Source: Ferrovibrio sp.
GTDB taxonomy: Bacteria > Pseudomonadota > Alphaproteobacteria > Ferrovibrionales > Ferrovibrionaceae
NCBI RefSeq assembly: GCF_017994015.1
Contig: NZ_JAGOLP010000025.1
Location: forward strand, 1-47,116
Direction of reading: 5' to 3'
DNA: 47,116 nt
Both the position numbers and the translations under genes were made by a program. Positions 41,878 through 47,116 of the stretch are shown in pieces (the stretch's first letter is position 1; the number at the start of each line of letters is the position of its first letter). Below the pieces are notes generated by a model. The model was given only the letters and a program-made list of their open reading frames with translations. It was not told the origin of the DNA and made no database searches.

Positions 41878-42444
41878 TCAATCCTTGGCACGTTCCATAT
41901 AGGCGTTTTCCGCCACATTGATAACGATGCGGGTGCCAACACCAACGAAGGGCGGCACCATGATGCGCACGCCGTTGGACAGGATCGCCGGCTTGTAGGA
42001 GGAAGCCGCAGTCTGGCCCTTCACCGCTGGCTCGGTATCGGCAATATCCAGGATCACGGTTTGCGGCATTTCCACGCTGACCGCCTTGCCGTCATACAGC
42101 GCGATATCCACCTTCATGCCATCCTGCAAATAGACGGCGCTATCGCCCACCACGTCGCGCGGCACCGGCAGCTGTTCGTAATTCTCCACATCCATGAAGG
42201 TGAGCGTGTCGCCTTCGGCAAACAGGAAGGTGAATTCGCGGTTCTCGATGAACACACGCTCGACCGATTCAGTGGTGCGGTAACGCTCGCTGATCTTCAG
42301 GCCGGTGGCGAGATCGCGCAGATCAAGCTGGGTCACCGGCGTACCCTTGCCGGGCTGGATATTCTGCGCCGTCATCACGGCGTAAAGCTTGTTATTGATC
42401 TCGACCACGTTGCCCTTGCGCAACTGGTTGGCATTGACCTTCAT
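41878..42444 (-). CDS. efp: Elongation factor P
   Basis: 188 residues in three beta domains. EF-P relieves ribosome stalling at polyproline. The modified Lys is Lys33 in QPGKGTP, the site for beta-lysine attachment by EpmA. Length and ending (VNVAENAYMERAKD) are normal. AAGGAAG precedes ATG 42444. Divergent from epmA, the enzyme that modifies it. Confidence 0.95.
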   Translation of the reverse strand: MKVNANQLRKGNVVEINNKLYAVMTAQNIQPGKGTPVTQLDLRDLATGLKISERYRTTESVERVFIENREFTFLFAEGDTLTFMDVENYEQLPVPRDVVGDSAVYLQDGMKVDIALYDGKAVSVEMPQTVILDIADTEPAVKGQTAASSYKPAILSNGVRIMVPPFVGVGTRIVINVAENAYMERAKD

Positions 42445-42487
42445 GGCACTTCCTTCGAAGTCAAAAAAATGGGGGCTTCCAGAATCG

Positions 42488-42512
42488 AAAAAACGGGCCG
42501 CTATACGGCCCG
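42488..42512 (-). terminator. Intrinsic terminator-like hairpin in the efp leader
   Basis: On the minus strand, CGGGCCG (42512-42506), 5-nt loop, CGGCCCG (42500-42494), then T6 (42493-42488). It lies 44 nt before the efp start and points towards efp. It could be an efp attenuator or a block on antisense transcription from epmA. Confidence 0.7.
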
Positions 42513-42582
42513 CTTGCGAAAAAGCCGGGCGGAAACTATCAGGTCATATAAGGTGAAACAACCCGATTCGGGGCCGGAATTC

Positions 42583-43638
42583 ATGCGCAAAACAGGAACG
42601 GAATGGTGGCGGCCGGGGCTTTATGCCCGCCGGCGGCCCAATCTGTTGCGCCGCGCCGCCTGCCTGGCGGCGATCCGGGGCTATTTTGCCGGCGCCGGAT
42701 TCGTGGAAGTGGAAACCCCGGCATTGCAGGTTTCGCCCGGGCTGGAGCCGCATCTGAAGGCCTTTGCCACGGAACTGGAACGGCCTGATGGCGGCCGGCA
42801 GGCGCTGTATCTGCATACCTCGCCCGAATTTGCCATGAAGAAACTGCTGGTGGCCGGCGAGGAAAAGCTGTTCCAGCTGGCCCAGGTATTCCGCAATGGC
42901 GAACGCGCCGCCCTGCATCATCCGGCTTTCCTGATGCTGGAATGGTATCGCGCCGGCGTGGATTACCGCCGGATCATGGCTGATTGCGAGGCGTTGCTAC
43001 GCGCCGTTGCCGCCGGTTGCGGCGAAAGCCGGCTGCGCTGGCACGGCCAGCAGGCCGATATCACTGCGCCCTGGCAGTATCTCAGCGTGGCGGAAGCCTG
43101 CCGGCTTTATGCCGGTATCGATCTGGAAGCCTGCATTGGTGCTGATCCGCTGCATCCAGACTTGGCGGCGATGCGCAAAGCCTGCGCCGCGATCGGCCTG
43201 CGGGTTGATGAAGGCGATGGCTGGGACGACCTCTATTTCCGCCTCGCGCTGGAGCGGATTGAACCCCGGCTTGGCCTCGGCGCGCCGACAATCCTGTATG
43301 ATTATCCGATTCATATGGCGGCACTGAGCCGGCCCAAGCCGGGCCAGCCGCGCCTGGCCGAGCGTTTTGAGCTTTATGCCTGCGGCGTGGAGCTGGCCAA
43401 TGCGTTTTCCGAACTGACCGATGCCGCCGAACAGGCACGGCGCTTTGCCGCCGACATGGCGCTGAAACGCACCCTCTACGGTTACGATTACCCGGTGGAT
43501 GGCGATTTCATCGCCGCGCTGGAACATGGCCTGCCGGATTGCGCCGGCATCGCGCTGGGCGTGGATCGCCTGGTGCTGCTGCTTTGCGGTGCCGACCGCA
43601 TTGAGGAGGTATTGTGGTTGCCGGTTGCCGACGCCTAG
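42583..43638 (+). CDS. epmA: EF-P lysine ligase EpmA
   Basis: 351 residues, a class II lysyl-tRNA synthetase-like catalytic domain without an anticodon-binding domain. It attaches beta-lysine to EF-P Lys33. Motif 2: VFRNGERAALHHPAFLMLEWYRAG; motif 3: GIALGVDRLVLLL. ATG 42583 was chosen; a GTG at 42553 would add ten residues. No epmB is in the window. Confidence 0.93.
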   Translation: MRKTGTEWWRPGLYARRRPNLLRRAACLAAIRGYFAGAGFVEVETPALQVSPGLEPHLKAFATELERPDGGRQALYLHTSPEFAMKKLLVAGEEKLFQLAQVFRNGERAALHHPAFLMLEWYRAGVDYRRIMADCEALLRAVAAGCGESRLRWHGQQADITAPWQYLSVAEACRLYAGIDLEACIGADPLHPDLAAMRKACAAIGLRVDEGDGWDDLYFRLALERIEPRLGLGAPTILYDYPIHMAALSRPKPGQPRLAERFELYACGVELANAFSELTDAAEQARRFAADMALKRTLYGYDYPVDGDFIAALEHGLPDCAGIALGVDRLVLLLCGADRIEEVLWLPVADA

Positions 43639-44309
43639 TGGCACTGCTTGTTGTTGGCCTGCTGGCTGCTTGCGCCCAGCCACCCCGCCTGCCGCCCGCG
43701 AAGTTGCCGCCGGCACCCCAGCCAGTGGTGGTGCCGGTGCCGCCGCCGGGCCTGAAACTGTGGCCAAACCGCGATGCCATCCAATCCGCCTGCCTGAACG
43801 ACCTGGAAGCATTGGGGGCGCAATTTGAACTGGTGGGCCAGGCCGAACCGGGGCGCGGCGGCTGCACGCTGGTGAATGGCGTGAAACTGCTCCGCACCAG
43901 CCTGGAACTGCCGCGCCCGGTGGAACTGACCTGCCCGATGGCGCTGCGGCTGATGGAATTTGAGCGTGATGTGCTGAAGCCGGCCGCCTTGCAGCATTTC
44001 GGCAAGCCGCTGCGCCGGCTGAACCATGCCGGCGGCTTCACCTGCAAGCGCATGACCGGCAATGGCAGCCGGGTATCCGAACATGGCCATGGCCGCGCCA
44101 TCGATATCTGGGGTTTCAGCCTGCTGGACGAAACCACCATCTCGATCGACCGGCAATGGCGCGCACGTGATCGCTTCGGCGATTATCTGCGCGAAGTGGC
44201 GCGGCGTAGCTGCGATTATTTCTCGGTGGTATTGACGCCAAACAGCGACGCCGCCCATGCCAAGCATTTCCACTGGGATATCGGCCAGTGGAAACGCTGC
44301 GGGCTTTAG
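43614..44309 (+). CDS. Extensin-like lipoprotein
   Basis: 231 residues from GTG 43614, with GAGGAGG 4 nt upstream, overlapping epmA by 25 nt. Lipobox LLAAC at 17-21 gives a lipoprotein signal. A Pro-rich linker ([15 protein letters not shown]) precedes the extensin-like C-terminal domain with [16 protein letters not shown] and [11 protein letters not shown], probably a peptidase-like fold with metal His. Role in the cell envelope. Confidence 0.85.
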   Translation: MVAGCRRLVALLVVGLLAACAQPPRLPPAKLPPAPQPVVVPVPPPGLKLWPNRDAIQSACLNDLEALGAQFELVGQAEPGRGGCTLVNGVKLLRTSLELPRPVELTCPMALRLMEFERDVLKPAALQHFGKPLRRLNHAGGFTCKRMTGNGSRVSEHGHGRAIDIWGFSLLDETTISIDRQWRARDRFGDYLREVARRSCDYFSVVLTPNSDAAHAKHFHWDIGQWKRCGL

Positions 44310-44698
44310 GCTTTCGGCGCTTCCAGCAGGCTGACATGGGCCGCCACGATGCGCCAGCCATCGGCTGTGCGCATCCAGGTGTGACTCTGGCGGCCACTGC
44401 GTGGGCTGTTCTCGCGCTGGAATTCAGTATTGGCAGTGCCGAAATCACGACCGTAAGTGGTGATCACCGTATTGTAGATGCTGCGCGCCAGCCCCACCGC
44501 CGGCCGCGCCGAGCGAAAGGCGGCAATGGCGTCATAGCCGTTCAGATTTTCGGTGACGCCATAGCGCAGGGTATGCGGGCTGTGCCAGAACAGCTCATCC
44601 AGCACGGCCACGTCGTTGCTCACCAGCGCCGCTTCATAGCGCATGAAGGCGGCAGTCACTTCCGCCACAATTTCGGGGATGTTGATTTCCAGGGTCAT
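44306..44698 (-). CDS. AtzH/HpxZ-like SnoaL-fold protein (DUF3225)
   Basis: 130 residues. [46 protein letters not shown] is the family N-terminus; [23 protein letters not shown] the end. AtzH/HpxZ proteins accompany AtzE-type amidases in cyanurate and oxalurate degradation. Start ATG 44698 overlaps the amidase stop (ATGA), so they are coupled. Confidence 0.9.
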   Translation of the reverse strand: MTLEINIPEIVAEVTAAFMRYEAALVSNDVAVLDELFWHSPHTLRYGVTENLNGYDAIAAFRSARPAVGLARSIYNTVITTYGRDFGTANTEFQRENSPRSGRQSHTWMRTADGWRIVAAHVSLLEAPKA

Positions 44699-46086
44699 AC
44701 TGCCACCTTCGCACTGACGATACCGATCTTCTCCAACTGCCGCGCCACGCGCAAGGCCAGATCCTCGCGCCATGGCGCGGCGATCACCTGCACGCCGATC
44801 GGCAATGGCGCCGCCTCGGCATAAGGCACCGCCACCACCGGCAGGCCGGCAAACGAGATCGGCTGGGTGAACAGGCCAAGATTGGCCCGCACCGGCAATT
44901 CAACCCCATCCAGCACCATCATCTTCTGCCCGAGCCGCGGCGCCGAACAGGGCGTAGCCGGCGCCAGCAGGATATCCACCTCCTGGAACAGTTCCAGCAG
45001 CCGGGCGTGATACCAGCGCCGGAAACGCTGCGCCTGCACATACCAATCACCGGGCAGCAGGCTGCCGGCAATGAAGCGGTCGCGCGTATCGGGATCAAAA
45101 TCCTGCGGCCGCTGGCGCAGGCGCTGGCGGTGCAGATTGGCGCCTTCGGTAGCGGTGATGACATAGGCTGCCGAGCGGCCACGGCCGGCTTCAGGCACCT
45201 CCACCACGCGGCTGGTGCCGAGCGCCTTGGCAATGGCGGCCACGGCAGCATGGGCATAAGCCTCGCCGCCCTTGGCGAAATAACCGCCGGCAATGGCAAT
45301 GCGCAGGCCGTCAATGCCGCCTTCAAGCTTTGGCACCACTGGTTCCAACGGGCGCTGGGCACAAGCCGGATCGCCGGCATCCGGCCCCTGCATGGCATCG
45401 TAGCTCAACGCCAGATCGGTAACCGAGCGCGCCATCGGGCCGAGATGATCCAGGCTGGCGACAAACGGAAAACTGCCATGGCGCGACAGACGGCCGAATG
45501 TCGGCTTCAGACCGAACAGGCCGCAGAGTGACGACGGCACCCGGATCGAGCCATTGGTATCCGAACCGAGGCTGAGCGGCACCATGCCGGCCGCCACCGC
45601 CGTGCCCGAGCCGCCCGACGACCCGCCCGACATGTGTTCCGGATCGTGCGGATTGCGCGAGGCGCCGTAATGGCAATTCTCGCCGGTGAAGTCGTAGGCA
45701 TATTCGCCCATATTCAAGCCGCCAAGCAGCACTGCGCCGGCCGCCTCCAGGCGCTGGATCAGCGTGGCATCGGCAGCGCTGGGCGCCAGATCACGATTGA
45801 TTTTCGAACCGGCCAGGGTTGGCAGCCCGGCAATATCGAACAGATTCTTGACCGCGAAGGGCACGCCGGCCAATGGCCCGATCTTGTCGCCGCGCGCTAC
45901 GGCGGCATCGATGGCAGCGGCGCGGCTGCGGGCGCGTTCGGCGGTGATGCTGGTGAAGGCATTGAGATGGGGATTGCTGGCCGCAACGCGGTCCAGCGCC
46001 ATCTCGGTAACTTCAGCGGCCTTGAGCTTGCCATCGGTGACGGCAACGGCGATCTCGGCCGCCTTGCTGGTGAAATCGATTGTCAT
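44695..46086 (-). CDS. AtzE/HpxY-like amidase
   Basis: 463 residues with the amidase signature. Lys80 (FAVKNLFD), the cis-Ser in GGSSGG (156-157) and nucleophile Ser180 (DTNGSIRVP) make the catalytic triad. AtzE hydrolyses 1-carboxybiuret; HpxY-like members act on oxalurate-type compounds. Activity needs the small GatC-like AtzG partner, here encoded 11 nt upstream. The exact substrate is not known. Confidence 0.9.
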   Translation of the reverse strand: MTIDFTSKAAEIAVAVTDGKLKAAEVTEMALDRVAASNPHLNAFTSITAERARSRAAAIDAAVARGDKIGPLAGVPFAVKNLFDIAGLPTLAGSKINRDLAPSAADATLIQRLEAAGAVLLGGLNMGEYAYDFTGENCHYGASRNPHDPEHMSGGSSGGSGTAVAAGMVPLSLGSDTNGSIRVPSSLCGLFGLKPTFGRLSRHGSFPFVASLDHLGPMARSVTDLALSYDAMQGPDAGDPACAQRPLEPVVPKLEGGIDGLRIAIAGGYFAKGGEAYAHAAVAAIAKALGTSRVVEVPEAGRGRSAAYVITATEGANLHRQRLRQRPQDFDPDTRDRFIAGSLLPGDWYVQAQRFRRWYHARLLELFQEVDILLAPATPCSAPRLGQKMMVLDGVELPVRANLGLFTQPISFAGLPVVAVPYAEAAPLPIGVQVIAAPWREDLALRVARQLEKIGIVSAKVAV

Positions 46087-46096
46087 GCTGGGTGGC

Positions 46097-46279
46097 TCAA
46101 GGTTTGAAGGTGGATGCCGGCTCAACATCATCGGGCAGCGGGAAATCCAGGAAGACCCGCGCAATCGCCGCCGAGCGTTGCAGATTGTCGATCACGCCCG
46201 GCAGATAGGCCGGATCAATCTTCATCCCGGCCAACGCCGTAGCCTGGGCGATATAGGTTTCGGCATCAAATTCAGACAT
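46097..46279 (-). CDS. AtzG-like (DUF4089, GatC-like) small subunit
   Basis: 60 residues. EFDAETYIAQATALAGMKIDPAYLPGVIDNLQRSAAIARVFLDFPLPDDVEPASTFKP is, in summary, an N-terminal helix, the Ile-Asp-Pro turn and a second helix followed by the FPLPDDVEPAS motif that binds the amidase, as in AtzG and HpxX. It starts one base after the ABC ATPase stop. Confidence 0.9.
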   Translation of the reverse strand: MSEFDAETYIAQATALAGMKIDPAYLPGVIDNLQRSAAIARVFLDFPLPDDVEPASTFKP

Positions 46280-46280
46280 G

Positions 46281-47116
46281 TCAGGCCACCTCGCGCATTA
46301 GATCAGGGCGCAACAGATCAGGATCGGGCTGGGCCAGATGGCAGGCCGCCTGGTGCTGTGGTGCCATCGGGCGCAATTGTGGCATTGCCGTCTCGCAGGC
46401 CGCCTCGCCCTTCGGGCAGCGGCCATAGAACCGGCAGACATTGGGCGAGGGATCAACCGGGCTGCGCGGTTCGCCGCCCAGCCGCACCCGGGTGGATTCT
46501 ACGCCCGGTTCAAAATGCGGAATCGCCGAGAGCAAAGCCTGGGTATAGGGATGCCGGGGCTGGCGGAACACTGCCTCGGCCGGGCCGATCTCAACGATCT
46601 TGCCAAGATACATCACCATCACCCGGTCGCAGAGCAGCCGCACCACGTTGAGATCGTGGCTGACAAACAGATAGCTCATGCCGAGCCGCTGCTTGAGGCT
46701 TTCCAGCAATTGCAGGATCACCACCTGCACCGACACATCAAGCGCCGCCGTTGGCTCATCCAGGATCAGCAATTCCGGATCAACCGCGATGGCGCGGGCA
46801 ATGCCGACGCGGGCTTTCTGGCCGCCGGAAAGTTGATGCGGGAAACGGCTCAGCAAAGCCTGTGGCAAGCCGCAGAGATCGGCCAGTTCCTCCACCCGCG
46901 CCTTGAGCTTGTCTTTCGGCAGCGGTTTCAGGCGATGGATCGGATCGGCGATGGCGTCAAACGCGGTGTAGCGCGGATTGAGGCTGTCGGTGGCATCCTG
47001 AAACACCATCTGGATACGCGGGCGATACGGACTGGAGCCGAAGCCCTTGGCCGGCATATGACCAATTTCCTCGCCATTTAGCCGGATGCTGCCATCGCTG
47101 GGATCAAGCAGCCGGG
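46281..47116 (-). CDS. Peptide/nickel-type ABC ATP-binding protein, partial at the right edge
   Basis: Partial OppF/DppF-like ATPase; reading continues to the edge, where RLLDPSDGSIRLNGEEIG precedes the ATG at 47057, so Walker A lies beyond the window. QMVFQD is the Q-loop, LSGGQKAR the signature, LLILDEPTAALD Walker B, and VSHD the H-loop. The C-terminal oligopeptide domain has FYGRCP and CETAMP Cys. It presumably feeds the amidase trio with an imported amide or peptide. Confidence 0.9.
   Translation of the reverse strand, partial: RLLDPSDGSIRLNGEEIGHMPAKGFGSSPYRPRIQMVFQDATDSLNPRYTAFDAIADPIHRLKPLPKDKLKARVEELADLCGLPQALLSRFPHQLSGGQKARVGIARAIAVDPELLILDEPTAALDVSVQVVILQLLESLKQRLGMSYLFVSHDLNVVRLLCDRVMVMYLGKIVEIGPAEAVFRQPRHPYTQALLSAIPHFEPGVESTRVRLGGEPRSPVDPSPNVCRFYGRCPKGEAACETAMPQLRPMAPQHQAACHLAQPDPDLLRPDLMREVA

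Overview
The window looks like the chromosome of a high-GC alphaproteobacterium. The best markers are the xseA-DUF2093 pair, an AtzG/AtzE/AtzH-type amidase trio, an EF-P gene divergent from epmA, and a dispersed palindrome of the GTCATGCCCGGG type. A Rhodospirillales-like lineage is plausible, but the genus cannot be decided from this sequence. No rRNA, tRNA, CRISPR array or intact insertion sequence was seen.

Layout. Positions 1-1260 are comparatively AT-rich and nearly gene-free: one HTH-like small ORF and a cluster of TTGTCA repeats that looks like an old transposon end. A small membrane protein and a cytochrome b561-like protein follow. From about 2150 the sequence has the regular high-GC coding style kept to the right edge. 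2158-3397 is a structured leader plus a TerC/Alx-type metal transporter. 3439-10402 is a nitrogenous-compound uptake and hydrolysis locus: NMT1-type ABC importer, two amidohydrolases, a SnoaL-like protein and a GntR/FCD regulator, tied together by three copies of an AAGTGCAT operator-like motif. 10403-13879 holds housekeeping genes (rsmD, an RluB-type pseudouridine synthase, a class I glutamine amidotransferase, tadA) with a HigBA toxin-antitoxin pair. 14001-18494 has an acyl-CoA dehydrogenase, a DUF2817 peptidase-like protein and two APH-type kinases, one lacking the catalytic Asp. 18573-22473 has purD, xseA, DUF2093 and an M23 protein. 22809-26560 has two SDRs, a BASS-like transporter, a methyltransferase and an Rrf2 regulator.

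26642-27670 is a compact metal-resistance operon: an ArsR repressor with a SmtB-type alpha5 site and a His-rich CDF exporter, under a 14-bp-arm palindrome. 27979-28846 is a second TerC gene preceded by a leader that shares two conserved sequence blocks, and a similar fold, with the leader at 2158. 28931-38546 is a mixed stretch: DUF3299-like, EamA, PQQ dehydrogenase, 2OG oxygenase, dgt, XRE-cupin, two GNATs, FUSC, MFS. 38557-41818 is a Tat-exported two-subunit molybdenum hydroxylase with a divergent HxlR regulator. 41878-44309 has efp, epmA and an extensin-like lipoprotein. 44306-47116 is an AtzH/AtzE/AtzG amidase cluster with a peptide-type ABC ATPase running off the right edge.

The most interesting signals are the paired TerC leader RNAs (a riboswitch-like element seen twice in one window), the three-site AAGTGCAT regulon with an unusual CodA-like enzyme that lacks two catalytic carboxylates, the ACAD/APH module with a predicted pseudokinase, and several regulator genes whose operators overlap their own start codons, suggesting leaderless mRNAs.
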